Shown here: positions 9,986 through 23,472 of the stretch, piece by piece | Numbering within the stretch: position 1 is the first letter of the stretch | How the letters are laid out: each line of letters opens with the position of its first letter | Source of the DNA: Seison nebaliae | Taxonomy: Eukaryota > Rotifera > Pararotatoria > Seisonacea > Seisonidae | Reading direction: 5' to 3' | NCBI GenBank assembly: GCA_023231475.1 | Contig: JALJEE010002694.1 | Location: 1-36,418, forward strand | DNA: 36,418 nt | Position numbers and translations under genes: made by a program | The notes under the pieces: generated by a model | What the model was told of the DNA's origin: nothing | Database searches by the model: none | The model's input: the letters and a program-made list of their open reading frames with translations, nothing else

Positions 9986-11579
9986 TCAAGTTCTAACTTC
10001 CCATATATCATTGGAATTGGAATCAGATATGACAGTTAACGAATGACCTGTTGTTAGTCGAATGCGAATATCGAATTCATCTTCTTCTTGATTGCATCCT
10101 TCAGCTTTTTGACGTAATCGTCGAATTAGAGTTCCATCGTCCTTGAACTGGAATGGAGGTAAGTAAATTTTTTGATGAGATATGAGGGAAAAACTTACCA
10201 ATTTCTTTCGAAGATCTAAATGACGAAAATCGCCTAATGTCAATAGACGTAACGGATGAGAGGAGAGATCGAGCCATTTCCAAAAATCATGACCATCTCT
10301 AAGAGAAGAATGAGAAATAAATCCTTCTGTTTCTACTCATTTAATTAAATACATTATCATGATTATCAGCGATTATATGAAAAAGAAAGGACGGATTAAT
10401 TCAGTGAAAATGTCGTTAGGGAAAAGAAAGAAACTTCATTCTCGTTAAGCACCGAAATGAATGATGTGCATATAAGAGGAAATTTTGGAAGGCAGATATT
10501 TTATTATTAAATGAAAATTATCAATTCAAATCACAAATAATTTGTGAATATCATTAATATTCTTATAATTATATTTTCCTCTCAATTCCACCAACAACAC
10601 AAAGACCATTCTTCTCTCTAGTGATTAGTCACCGAACAAAAAAAAATTTAACTCCTTACGAACCTGAGAAGTACAGCATAATTCAAATGATCTTTCCATT
10701 CCTTCACCATTTCGTTCTTCCAATCTAACTACAAGAAGAGAAAATGGGAATAATTAGGAGAAACTACAAAAATTTTTCATTTCTAAGTAATTTCTCTAAA
10801 TTATTAGAGAATCATTCCCGAAATAATTATTTCCTCTAATAACTCTTTCTCGATGAAATATTTTAAATATGTTTTTGTCTTAAACTTTTTCAAATAATTA
10901 TTTAAGTTGTTTAAAGTAGAAGTAGATTCGTTTGTGAAAGGAGAACTTTCTCACTAATGTACCTAAATGGAAGTTGTTGTTTGGAGAGAATGAGAGAGAA
11001 AGAATAATAACATCCGATATTTGTGATAACTTATCACTGAATAAATATTGACCTTCATTTGGATAACATTGTTTCCATTCAATTTCATTAATACATTTCC
11101 CAAACAGATTGTCCAATAAATTCTTATCAGTTGATATCCGATTAATTGTTATGGAGAGACCATCATTCATGAAGGAACCGATAGAACTAAAAGAAGAATA
11201 TTATTCTGCTTCTCAGATTTTCGATGAGAAGTTAAGTTATGAGATAAGTTGAAAATTTAAGGAAACTAAATATTTTGAATGGATTAGAATGATGATATAT
11301 CAATATCATTAGATGAATAATATTAATGATTCATATTCTCATTCAAACATAAAAAAAATAGAAATGAAACGAACTCAACTCATATTACCTGATTATTGTT
11401 GGTCGAACGATTTTCTCATTCTTTCTCACATTTCCAACAACATCTCGTTTGAATTTTGTTGATTGTTCGGATGAGTTCAAATTGTTTGCATTATATTGAG
11501 ATGATGGAGATGGTGAATGAATCTTGTTAGCATTGACAGTCCAAGCGCCTTGTAAACGGACACGATTCTTTTGTGGCAT
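9986..11579 (-). CDS. Unrecognised 249-aa protein
   Basis: Five exons (11579-11389, 11186-10955, 10728-10664, 10298-10199, 10147-9986) join in phase into 249 residues. The start MPQKNRVRLQGAW lies after in-frame stops. Residues 20-60 are Ser/Asn-rich and probably disordered. Residues 65-145 and 146-249 look folded, with motifs FGKCINEIEWKQCYP, DGHDFWKWLDLSSHPLRLL, LGDFRHLDLRKKL and a beta-rich end (DIRIRLTTGHSLTVI). No signal peptide or membrane segment is present. I do not recognise the family. Three of its four introns have GTA/GTG donors, including a textbook GTAAGT, unlike its neighbours. Two introns are longer (226 and 365 bp). Frame continuity across four splices supports a real gene. 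Confidence 0.72.
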
Positions 11580-11740
11580 TAGATAAACATAGAATTATTC
11601 GACATGTCTCTGACCAGAAGAAAGTGAGAGCTGAGAGAGAATTAACGAGGCAAACAAGTGTGAAACAGACGTGAATCGTCTCTAATGAAAAGGTAAACAT
11701 TTCACACCGATATGAACTGTGCAGTTGAGTGATATGAAGA

Positions 11741-11787
11741 TGGAGAGGAGGAGGAGAGGTGGAGGAGGAGGAGGAAGAGGAGGAGAT
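11741..11787. repeat. GGA-rich purine tract
   Basis: About 47 bp of almost uninterrupted GGA/GAG triplets on the plus strand lie in the 311-bp gap between the 249-aa gene and ZNHIT3. Such a tract can sit in a promoter; a role is not shown. Confidence 0.8.
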
Positions 11788-11890
11788 AGTCTGATGATTT
11801 TATCGATGTAGAAATTAATGGAGGAAAGAAGGATAATAATATAATAGAGTAAATGATAATACTTGAAAAATTCATGAGAAGTATAAGAAA

Positions 11891-12487
11891 TTATGGGAGG
11901 GAATTTACATCATTGAGCACTAATTGTGCAAAATACTTGAAATTCTTATTATGAATGAGGAGATGGTGTAACGTTTGATGAATCTCATCAACACTTCTCG
12001 ACGATTTCTCCATCCGTTCATTAATGGCGACAATTATTTCACATAATCCATCATTCTTCGACAATAAACAACGGAGTTGTTTGTTGGAAGATAAACGATC
12101 TAATTGTTCGAAAGAAAGACGATCATCAATATTTATTATGTAATTTCTTCTTCTTCTTCCTTCATTGTCGACGTGTTTCATTCCTTCCTTCTTTCGGACA
12201 TCATTAATATTCATGGTATCTGTTGTTGTGGTGGAGTTGATGGAAGTTCTCTTCATTTTATCATCCATTGTTCCTGATGAGTAATCAATCGATGTCGAAA
12301 TTGAAGAGGTAGACGTCAGTTTTTTTTCACATATCAACTCATGTTCCTTACAACATGACGAGGAACAATAATTTTTATTACAATCTTTACACCGATACAA
12401 TGAACACGGAATCGAACAAATGATACATTTCCGATTTTTGCTCATTCTCTTCCTTTTCATATTCCACCCGAAATTCTTCTTTTCCAT
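11891..12487 (-). CDS. ZNHIT3: HIT-type zinc-finger protein, ZNHIT3-like
   Basis: This is a single exon of 198 residues; human ZNHIT3 has 155. Residues 20-54 form a HIT-type zinc finger, CIIC then YRCKDCNKNYCSSSCCKEH and ELICEKK, with the paired Cys/His ligands in order. Residues 118-196 match the ZNHIT3 C-terminal domain: LSFEQLDRLSSNKQLRCLL against VSLQNLKNLGESATLRSLL, then FKYFAQLVLN against FVEFADCCLG. ZNHIT3 works with NUFIP1 in box C/D snoRNP assembly, so a nuclear role is inferred. The middle 60 residues are Ser/Thr/Arg-rich. Translation could begin at residue 1, 10 or 15 (MSKNRKCIIC); human spacing favours the later ones. It has no intron, unlike most neighbours. Confidence 0.82.
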   Translation of the reverse strand: MEKKNFGWNMKRKRMSKNRKCIICSIPCSLYRCKDCNKNYCSSSCCKEHELICEKKLTSTSSISTSIDYSSGTMDDKMKRTSINSTTTTDTMNINDVRKKEGMKHVDNEGRRRRNYIINIDDRLSFEQLDRLSSNKQLRCLLSKNDGLCEIIVAINERMEKSSRSVDEIHQTLHHLLIHNKNFKYFAQLVLNDVNSLP

Positions 12488-12680
12488 CTCTTAATCCTTT
12501 TTCGACACTTCGATTAATTGAAGATAATTGAAATTTATTATGTTAATGGACATCGACGATTAGGTAGAGGCGACTAATTGTTTGATATTCTGAAGGAAGA
12601 TAAACCCACAGAAGAATGTCATGAAATGTTAATGAGTGTGAGAAATTAAGATCGAGAAAAGGATAAATTGATGATAAAAT

Positions 12681-12716
<36 letters not shown>

Positions 12717-15700
12717 TAATAATGACATTGTTCCATTGTTTCTCTTGTTCTTCTTCCTATTTCAATTCCTCTCTTCTTCCTGTCCGATTGTGCACGAAAC
12801 AAACTAACAACTAAAGTATTGGTGGTAGTAGTACACCAATATACTGTTCTTCTAATACTTAATTGAAATGCGAGCTGTTAATTAAATACGACGCTATTGT
12901 TCGTTGGAAAATTGAAAATATTTTCCCACACACACACAGACAAATTAGATAAATGATTTTTGTATACATATCTTCCGTTTTTCAACTATTTCGTATAAAG
13001 AACAATTTATATTTGTTTCTTTTTTCATTCATTCCCTTTCATTCTTTTGTCTTTTCTTTCTCAATGGAAGATATAATTATTGCATGATTTCTTCAAAGAA
13101 TCTTTCTCTTACATATCATCATTTATTAGGATTGCTTTCTTCATGTAATCTTCAGTCGGTCAACTTTTATGTCATCCTTATCCTCACAACAAAAAAACAC
13201 ATTCCTCCCCAACCAACTCACATTACATATTCTCTCAGACAATGTACATTATCTTCTCTGATTCTCTCTATTAATCTCATTTCACATCACTCGATGTAGA
13301 CCGGCAAATTGCAAAAAGAAATTGCAAAGTGAAACCATCAAAAATGTCATTTGACGGAAATTGAGGAATTAATTTAAAAAGTTTTTCTCACGAACGTTAA
13401 ACTTAAAATTGAAATTTTTTAATTATTAAAATTTATTTTTTTAATTCGTTCACTCGTCGAATGTGTTTATGTTAAAGTTTAGCTCTATGTGAAATGTGAA
13501 GACGTCTCGAGATATAAAATCTCTTCCGTTTCCGCTTCGTACACTACGGGCAATTTCGTGCAGGAACCGTTGCTCTCTTAAGAGAATGTTTATTTAATTT
13601 GAATAAATTTATTTCTGGACAATGTTTAATCGACTTTCCAAAATTGGATTATCTCACAAATCTGGAGATATTGTGGAGAAATAATGGGAAAACTTTAACG
13701 AAGGAGAAAATCCAATCATTGTTTGAAAAGGAAATCTATAATTTTCTTTCATCAAAGTAAATATGTAATTAAAAGTATTTGGAAGAGATTGGACTTCTTC
13801 CAGAAAGTTTCTTGTTTATATTCTGTCGGAATGTTGAAAGGGGATGATGGACTCATTTTCTGTTAACAATACCTTCTTAATTCGTTTATCTTCCAATATT
13901 GGGAACATTCCTAATTATCTCTTAGGTCGTCTTGTTAGAGGTACGTTAGAATGCCTCCACCAATGTCATCGAATGTAGAACAATCAGTGAAATAATTCAT
14001 TAATTAATTTAACATTACATAATAATCATATTATGATTAAATTTACCGTTTCTCTCATCCGTTCAACATTTTCTTTTTTGTCAAATGTTGTATTGAACAT
14101 GAGGAGGTTGGTGAAAGGAAAAGAAACAGATGTGGATCCAATCATCATCATTCCAATGATAATAAGTGAACGAATGTAATGTATGTAAATTATGAGTGTG
14201 AAGTATTGGAGGGGGGAGAACATCTTCATCCATCATCTAAATGGAATACATCACATTTGTTTTATGTGTTGTTGTGAAAAAAGGATTTCTTCATGTTTCA
14301 TTCATAGTTTATTCTGACGACTGTTTTCATCATGATAATTATGGGAACATCTTCCGACAAAGGAGAATTGATGGTCCCTATAAATAAAATTCTTTCATTC
14401 AATCCCAACAACAATTCGACCTTCCAACTCAATTCTATTTTTGCCACCTATTTGGCGATGGAAGGGAATTATGTAAGTAAATTGATTTATCAATCTACCT
14501 CCACATTTGGATCTCTCGTCCTTCCTCCAATCCCATAATTAGTGAGACGTCAATCCTTCAAACTCTAATGATAGTAATCGTATTACAATCACATATTTAC
14601 CGTTAACAATCTGTTGGTTGAGGAATTATGAGATAAAAAAAGGAATGCTTCAAATTATTAGTAGGAAAAATACTTTCGGAAAAAAGAAATATTTCCATTC
14701 TTATTTATATACTACTTTAACTTTCACTTATCTCAATCATTCTTGTTTCTTAAAAATTTTCGATGGTCAATCGAATTTAATAAAAATCATCTCCTCCTCT
14801 CAGTATAGTGCTCCCGTTCTGTTTAAATAATAATCCTTCTTCTTGTATAATCCTTCTTCTTGTATAATACTTTTGAGTATTGTTCAATAGTAATTGAGTG
14901 GCCACCAATACGGGGACAATTTGACGAAGTGACGGATACGCACAATATCTAAATATAATTTTTCTCCCTTGTTTACCTTACCACTCATCCATTCACGTAT
15001 TATCTGAATAATTTTAATTCTTCCGTTTTCTCTCTTTTAACGAAGATAATCTCGGTTCGATAGTTCAATTCGCGTAAAGAATGATAAACAAAATGAATGA
15101 ACGATTTTATTTGTTTTTCTAACAGGAAAATGAAAGTTTAGACAAAAATTAAATCATTTTCTTTCAAATTAATTTTTTCCGTGCATTCTTTGTGCACATT
15201 TCTCTCATCTAGACTCTCATTAATTTTGAGAATGTCTAATGACACTTTCTCATTCTAAAGTTATTTTCAATTAGTTGTCGAAATGCTTAATAATAATTGA
15301 GAAGTTCAAGAAGACATGTATATTATCAATGGAAGTTATGTCGATAAGAAGGGTAGTTTTTGTTCTTCCTTTTTTTTTTGTTTGTTGAAACATGAATTAG
15401 CAATCGAGAATGATTCTGATGATACCTGTCACAACTGCTCAATACTGTCATTTGAAAGTTGATGAATATTTCCATTATGAAAATTTCATAATGAAATTTC
15501 AGATGTCGAAAAAATATGTGTAATAAACATTCATCACACTTTTCCACCTTAACCTCAACTCTTTCCATTATTTTCTTCGACATTTATCGTTGTAAAGGTG
15601 ACGATAGAATTAGCAACGATCTATTAAGAAACCATCATTCTTTTCCATGCAATTAATGGAGATGATGGATCAATAAACACATAAAATATTTTATTGATCC

Positions 15701-15989
15701 CATTGAATAAATTAATTGGTTTGGGAAGGAGAAATTCTTAATTTGTTTTCACGAATTTCTTGATCAATTTACGCAAAGTAGTTCTTCTGTTAGGAGCATC
15801 CAATTAAATTATTCAATAAACATTCGCTCATTGTTCCATATGATGATTCTCTCTAATTAATCAATTAATTAATTCTCATATTTATATCTATATACGTTTC
15901 CATTTGTCAGATATTCATTTCATTTTCATAAATTTCCTCAAAAAAATCTCTATTTGAACACAACTATTACTGAATGATTGGAATCGATC
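12488..15989. other. Gene-poor 3.5-kb intergenic region upstream of ANKRD6
   Basis: I find no gene I can support. Weak open frames lie at 13084-13299, 13522-13760 (plus, no start codon), 14332-14538 and 15326-15583. None has a domain or splice partner. The last part should hold the ANKRD6 promoter; a TATATCTATA-like stretch lies about 100 bp upstream of its ATG. Confidence 0.5.
12681..12716. repeat. (GA)n microsatellite
   Basis: About 36 bp of GA dinucleotides with one AA interruption lie some 190 bp upstream of the ZNHIT3 start. Confidence 0.95.
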
Positions 15990-18900
15990 ATGGATACTGA
16001 AAGTGATTTTGAGGATCCGCTTTCCGATAAATTGTTACATGCGGCCGAACATGCTGATTACGATTCAGTTCAAAAATTGATCAAGAGTGGAGCGGCATTC
16101 AAACGAGATAAAGTTGGAGGAATTTTTTTTGAATTCAATTAATCAATTTCTTTCATCAACAGCTTGGACGAACGGCATTACATCATTGTGCTACAAATGC
16201 GAAAGGTTCGAAGATCGCCGAATTGTTACTCCGATCGAGATGTCCTGCAAATTTATTAGATGAAGTTACTATTGTTTTCAAGTTGAAGAAAGTTCTATGG
16301 AGAACTTTGTCAAATCCAATTAAAAACTATATATATTTATTGAGGAGAAATATGAAATGATATGTTGCGATATTGTTTCCGTTTTATGATGATGTTATGA
16401 GTCTAATGTAAGAAATGATTGAATGTGATGAATTGTAAGAAGTAGAGCACGAGAAAATTTGGAGATTATAATTAAAAAAAACTTTCTAAGTACATAATGA
16501 TTCCAATGTGTCAAGCACGAGAAAGGGAGAAGTGAAATGAAATTCTTATTTAATTCAAGGAGAAAATCCGAAAACTTAAGTGGATATTCTTATCTACTTG
16601 TCAAATTAGAAAGTAAGTGGTTTTTTTTTTGCTTCTTCAATATCAAAAGAATTTTTGATGAAGATTCATTGAGGAAGATGTTGGCGAATGTCAAAATTTA
16701 CTTAAGAAAGTATGTTGGAGAGGACAGATTATTTTCATGCTACAATTCCATGAACGAAAGAAATATTCGGATTATTTTCAAATTTTTCTGATTAGAAAGA
16801 AAAATTAGTCGACGACAAATCAAAAAATGAATTGGATAATGAAAATAGAAAATTAAATAATTTTAATGATGAAATGAATATGATGTGAATGAAATATTAT
16901 TAATAACAAATCTGATAGAAATATTAATAATTATGATAATTTGGAGAATGGCCATTATGAGACGTGCATTGTTGATGCATTTTCTTATGAAATTATTTAA
17001 GAGTTATTAAAATGTATTTTTGGTGTATGGAAATCGTTTGTGTTCATCTGGAAGTTATTAAAATATTTTCACTCTCCATCGATAATGATGATGAAGATAA
17101 GGAACGTTTGATATTTCCCATTAATCTTACGAATATATGTGAAATTTCTGTTGAATGATGACGAGATGTAAATGATAATTTGGAAATGGAGAATTTTTTC
17201 TTCTTTCAAATATTATTGTTTATGAATGGAGAACATTAAATGGAGAATTCCTCTTTGGATTGACGAATATTTGATACATGACGTTGACAGGTAAGTTGAT
17301 GAATAATGTGGACATAGGAGGGAGTAATCGTTTAGTACAACTGATAACGGGACTTCATTCGACACATTCCACTCTCATGATTAGGAGTTGGGATCATTCA
17401 TTTTGGGCCCAATAATATGGGACGAATGATATTGGGAATGCACACACGAATAACTAGTCATCAATAGGAAGTGAATTCGTTTTAATTGAAATAATAATTA
17501 AAAAATTTTTATCTAATGAACAAATATGTATTTTAGTGATCTATCGAAATTTTCATTTTGTGTGTGAGGAAGGAATTATATGTTGCCCTCCATCCATACA
17601 TATATATATATATTGTGCACATAAACAATTTAGTGCATGTTTATATGTCGATTAAATAAGAAAATTGTTTATTTGGATGTGAAATGGATAGAGCGACCAC
17701 CAGGTAAAAAATAGTAGAGGTATCAGTTAGAATGATCGGTGCAAACTAATCATTAGAGGTAATTCCGTTATCGTTAAGGAGATAGAATTGGGAGATAGAT
17801 TTATTATAATAATCTGAAAGTGTAAAATGATTCAATGACACCTTAACGTATCGATTTAATGGATGGTCCAATGCACTGAAGTAAACGGAGAATGAAATGG
17901 TTTCTTCTTTCTCCATTTGTTATTCTCCTTCAACAAATACAAAAATGGAATTTAAGAATAAATCTATTTAGCGTTATCACGTTCTCCTACGTATATGTGG
18001 ATGAATTGAGTGGATGTCATTATTCATTTTCGATCAACTATCTTCCACGATTAGGGAGAGCCGAAAGATAATTAATAAATGTTTTCTTTTCTTTATGAAA
18101 TGATTAATAAATCTTCTTCTTTAGTTGATCCATTTAGACGAATTTTGTACTTACTAAATTCTTCTTATGCAATTCCCATTCCTTCATAATGTTCCTCTGC
18201 ATTTCCCTTCTCCTTCCATCGTCTTTTCGCCCATCCTTCCCAATCGACAATTAACATTCTTCTACGAGTAGAATCTACTCCTTCACGTCGCTAGGAGAGA
18301 AGAAAAGACAATTTCTCACTGCTTTGTTATGATGTCATTGCGAGTGTTGATTGATGTGTATTTATCATCAAATGGTTTGTGAATGAATGAGTTGAACGGA
18401 TGGATGGATGAATGGATGGATCAACTAGAATAGTTCACTTGAATATCTAAATGATCAATAGGAAATCGAATAGAAACGAACCAATTTTCTCAAACTTCGT
18501 TATCACTTCTATTGTCCATCCAAATAAATGAATTGGATTCTTCATCGGATTGGAAACGATGGAAATGTTTGTCTTCTTTTCTATTAAATGTTGACTTTCC
18601 CCTCTCATAAGATGGACGTTTCTTTTTTTTTTTCAGAAAAACGATCGAATAATTTTCATCATTTCATCTTCTTTTCTCCTATCATTCATTCCATCATCAT
18701 TATCGTCATGATTGATGACGGAAGATGATGAAATTTCAAGACGAATCGAATCAGAAAATGATTCTTTCAATTATCTTTATTTGTCTGTTAACAGTGTGAA
18801 ATTGATCGATCAATTGGAGTTCGTTCACAGTAGCATGATCTGTCATTACTTGAATAATTCTATTTATTTTTTTTTATTTACAACTATTTTGTCTTCCTTT

Positions 18901-21900
18901 CTAACCCATCGCGACATGGAACTATCCAGCCATCCATTCCATTACTACAAACAAAATGTCTTTGTCTTACGTAATATTTTTTGATAGTTCTATAATTTGT
19001 ATGTGCTGGAAAGTTGATCAATTCCTCCTCAATCCAGTTATTGCTCCATTGAACTATATGTACAATTCTCACCAACAAATCTCTCGAAGTTAAAATGTAG
19101 AGTCTTTTAAAATTATAAGAGAAATTTTCTGTATATCTTTCCAGCATAATCTGATTATTAGTTTTTTTCATGAAGCTTATTCAGCGAAGAAACGACTGTT
19201 ATGATTATTGATTAATTGTGTTTATTTTCTCAATAATTATAACCGCTGTCGTTCTTATACATATATGTGGACCATTCTATGTCGAATGTGTGTATGTTTG
19301 TGTGTTTATGTGTATTTTTCTGTGCTTATGTGTATTTGTGTGTGTTTTTGTGTAGGTACATCGTTTTTTCATAAAACAACAGATAACTTCAGGTTCGAGG
19401 GAGAATAAGTAAACGGTTTGAGGGTGGAATCAATTCCCCCTACGAACGTCATCATTTCATTCTTTTCCTGAAGTCATTTTTTTTTGTTTAGAACGATATT
19501 TATTCATCCATCATTCATTCATGTCGAACATGTATCATTGTGAATATAGTCGTTTTATCCGATTGAATCGAATCGAACCGACTTCTTCCTTCTTTCCCCA
19601 AATTGTTAATATGAATTAAACGATTCCTTCCCCATAACCAACTGAACTCCCCACTTATAGTATAAGTTTACGAATATCATTATTCAATTAGTCACTTCTA
19701 CTGTTCACATTCTCCACAAATTGCCAGTTTTGATTGTTTCGGAAACATTTCGATTTTTATTGTTTTCAGTCACCAAACTTTCTTCCTCAAACATTACTTC
19801 ACATTCAAACTCTTCGTACTAGAATGAAGACCTTCTGGTATCATCTCTTTCATTTCTCTATTTTACACAACCATGTCACTATCTGTAGTGAAAATTTCCA
19901 TCAAAAAATTTTTATTGAAAACTCTCTAGAAAAGAATTTCTTCCTTTAATAGAATTGAATAATTAGATAAAAATTATATCGATGAACATAAACATTTGAA
20001 GATTCGGGATAATAAAGAAATATTTCTTAAAATGATTGAGGTACTGAACAATTTTTGAAAACTCTCTTATCATTCTTCTACAATCTCAATCTTTTCATTT
20101 AATTTTTTCATTATTTTCTCTCTTTTCTAGAATGGTTTGGGCGCCATCCATTATGCTGTACATTCTGGCCATTACGATGTGGTTCAAGCGTTAGCCGATG
20201 GTGGAGTCAATGTACAATTACCTGATAAAGTTACCGATAATTTTTTATAATTTCCTTTATAAACATTTCTTTAATTGTGCAGGCTGGAAATACACCGTTA
20301 CATGCAGCTGCATGGAATGGATATTCGAAAAGTGTGAAAATATTGTTGGAACATAATTGTAATCCGAATATTCAAAATAAAGTTGGAAATTTTTCAAATT
20401 ATTTTTCATAGAATTTCTTTCGATTTATCTAGGACGGATTTACTGCGCTTCATATGGCGAGTCAACGAGGGCATAATGAATGCACGAGATTATTGCTATT
20501 GGCCGGATGTGATCCTGAGTTGCGGAATATGGTTCATTATCATAATTAATTTTCTCATTATTTCACGTCTTAATTTGAATAGTTTGGAGATACAGCTCTA
20601 CATACAACAGCGAGATATCGACATGCTGGTGTAACGAAGATATTGTTGAGTGCTCATTGCAATCCCAATGCAACCAATCAAGTTATATTCTTTTCCTTCA
20701 CTTTTCCTCCATTATCATTATGTTGTTATAACATCTTCTCGTTTTCTTCGTTAATTGAGGAAAGAATTTCCTTCATTCTTCCAACTAATGTTGTCTAATA
20801 TCTATGTGTAATTAAATTAAATTTATTAGAATAATGACACTTCGCTCCATATTTGCGCGGCATTGCGACATCGGAAAATTGCAAGATTGTTATTGGAACG
20901 TCCGAATTTGAATCTACAATTACGGAATAATGTTAGTCATTGTATATAATTGGACAAAAGGAATAATTAAATTTCCACCCTACAGCAAAATGAGACAGCT
21001 CTAGATACTGCGAAGAGGAAGGAGCATTGGGAGATTGGTGAATGGATTAACGAATATTCTTCAAATAGACAAATGTCGTCCGTGCAATTACCTACGATCC
21101 AATTACAATCAACCGAGTATCAACGACTCATCAATCAGAAGTTGAAAGAGAGTAAATCAAATCGAATCAAATCGAATGAATGTCCTCCCACCATCACACG
21201 ACAAACGAATAATTCGAGACAAGAAAATAAAATGAAGACAAATCGATGCATTTCTAGTAATACACAAACTCATCGACCAACTACCAAACGAACACCATCA
21301 TTAGGTGGAGCGAAATATTTACGTGATGATATTGATGGAACTCCTAAATTGTTGACGGATAAACGAAATGAGAATGAGAAAGAAAACGAATCAAATTATA
21401 CAAATACTTTAGATAGAAAACGATCAGAGATTGAACAACCTTTCACTAATAACAATCATCATCATTTACACCAAAAACAACAAGAACAACAACAACAACA
21501 ACAACAACAACAATTACCACCGAATGCGGGATCTGTAAATAATATTAATTATGGACGATATGATGAACGAAAGTTGTCGAATGGACAAACAAATTCCACA
21601 AGAACTTATTCGACAAATATGAAAGTTGATGGATTAGTCTCATCCGTCACCAGTTCGTTAATGCCAAACAAGAATACAACAAACAACTTTTCAACTGATA
21701 CTCTTCAGAGTAGTTGTACTAATAATCAAAATAATTTAAATAATAAATTGATTAGAAACAATATCATAACCACTACAACCACCGCCAACAATAACAATAA
21801 CAATAATAATAATAACAATATGAAATGTTATTTGAATAATTTGCCCTCATTACCATCAGGCTCTTCGGCTGCAGTTATTTTAGCGAAAGATTTAACTGAA

Positions 21901-23472
21901 ACGAAAAAAGATGTTCAACGATTGGAACATGTTATTGATGATTATCGAGCGGATACGTTGGATAAATTCCGACGAACGGCTCATGTTTTCGACGAACGAT
22001 TAGATATAGTTGAGAGGAGGAATGCTGCTGCTTGGACATCTCTCGAGAAATATGTTGATGAGAATTTAACATTATATTCTCGAAAACAGAATACGGAAAT
22101 GGATCGTTTGAGACAAGAGCAATTAGAGTTGAAGGCGAATGTGAGTGCCGAATTGAATGCATTGAAACAAGAATTACGAAGTCGACAAACAAGTTTAATT
22201 CGAACAGATGTTGTCAATCTCCATCAGAATGTGAATGATGAGAATAATGAGAATAATGTCGAATCTTCCACCACCACCATCACAAACAATACGAATAAGA
22301 GACAACAACAACAACAGTCATCGAATGAAGAGAAATTACAGACTCATTCGAAAGTCAATAATCTTCCACCGAAAACTCCTCCAAACATTCTTTTGAATGT
22401 GACGACACAATCGGGAATACTCAATCAAACCGCCACAACTGCTAACGTATCAACGAACAGTCAAGATAATGATGATAATAGTACAGAAAGTGGATATAGT
22501 ACAGTCGATGGTCGATTCAGAAATTCGATGATGCAAATCACATCTGGTAATACATCATATAACTCATCAGCACTCATTGACAAACAATCCATCGAAAATC
22601 TTCGTTCACATATTCCTCATTCACAAGCAACAACAACAACAACAACAGCTGTAACGTCGTCATTAGGGAATTCGAATCAAATTCAATTATTACAACAAAA
22701 TGCCATAGCACAAGATGCATCAAAACCAAAATCTAGTTATATAACCCGGTTCAATAAATTTCTGAGTGGCAAATCATCACAACATAATCATCGAGTCAAT
22801 CAAGTTAATGGTAACAATCATCAAGAGAAAGTAGAGAAACGTCGACCATCACTTCCGTTTATTCAAAAGTTTACGAAACGTGATTCAGAGCCAAAAATTA
22901 ATGTGAACAATCAGCGCACTCATGAAATCGAAGATCCGGTTTCATACGATACCGTTCATGATGAAAATGATAATGAAATTCTTTATGCAAATACACAGAA
23001 GAAACGAGACTATTTTGAGACGGCTTGTTTCAAAGCGAATGACAAAGATTCCCAACCAATCTGTGAAATTCCGTTGATTCATAAGGAATCGATTGCGACG
23101 AATGTCCATGACATTCTACCCACACAAAGACGTCAAGAGAATGATATTAATCGTTTAGAATTCTACAAGAATTATTTGACTAGTCAAAAGAACTCATCAC
23201 GACGATTCAATTCTAACGATGTCATTTCCGTACCATCATCGGCGGAATCGAACAAACAATCTCGTCTACCATCAACGACGGAAATTGTGGAAACGTCGTT
23301 AGGTGTCGTCGCGCATCCTAAAAATAATGTGGGAAGTTTTCGATCTAAATCTAGTGATCGTTCATCTCCAATCAACAAATCGCCACTCAATTCATCACAG
23401 AGACAATTCAGTGACAATGTTCATGAAAAACGTTTTCGATCACAAATTAACGACGTACCAATAGAAGTTTGA
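15990..23472 (+). CDS. ANKRD6: Ankyrin-repeat protein of the Diego/Diversin (ANKRD6) family
   Basis: Eight exons (15990-16112, 16163-16264, 20131-20229, 20283-20381, 20433-20531, 20583-20681, 20830-20931, 20986-23472) give 1,069 residues. The first 270 form eight ankyrin repeats that align one to one with human ANKRD6, for example AGNTPLHAAAWNGYSKSVKIL against [42 protein letters not shown], and NDTSLHICAALRHRKIARLLL. Every intron lies between repeats in phase 0, so exons 1-7 are one repeat each. The long last exon begins with repeat 8. It continues through Ser/Asn/Gln-rich sequence with polyQ near 410 and polyN near 520, then a coiled coil at about 542-650 (DVQRLEHVIDDYRADTLDKF). Family members bind Dishevelled and other core proteins in planar cell polarity and restrain beta-catenin. 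All seven donors are GTT. The ATG follows an in-frame stop. Confidence 0.92.
16265..20130. other. Oversized intron 2 of ANKRD6 (3,866 bp)
   Basis: The intron runs from donor GTTACT after repeat 2 to acceptor TTTTCTAG before repeat 3. The gene's other introns are 50-148 bp. Open frames inside (16537-16791, 18712-18984, 18884-19171 minus, 19734-19949) show no domain or splice partner and are probably chance. It holds a short AT microsatellite near 17600 and a TG-rich tract at 19282-19357. A nested gene, enhancer or alternative first exon could hide here, but I see none. Confidence 0.75.
19282..19357. repeat. TG-rich simple tract
   Basis: Irregular TGTGTGT/TTTATGTGTATT repeats cover about 75 bp within ANKRD6 intron 2. 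Confidence 0.8.
21487..21513 (+). repeat. CAA triplet tract encoding polyglutamine
   Basis: A pure CAA run in the last exon of ANKRD6 encodes polyQ. Related AAC/AAT runs at about 21788-21822 encode polyasparagine. Such tracts are common in AT-rich invertebrate genomes. Confidence 0.9.

Noticed and set aside
13522-13760. 80-codon plus-strand open frame with leucine-rich sequence
   Set aside because: It has no start codon, no splice partner and no known domain. Open frames of this size occur by chance in several places here.
14332-14538. 68-aa open frame with LPPIP end
   Set aside because: No homologue recognised, no signal peptide, and no flanking exon in phase.
16537-16791. 84-aa open frame inside ANKRD6 intron 2
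   Set aside because: Basic, aromatic-rich sequence with no domain; it lies in a long AT-rich intron where such frames are expected.
21932-22217. Two minus-strand open frames of 78 and 86 aa within ANKRD6
   Set aside because: They are antisense shadows of the coiled-coil coding region.
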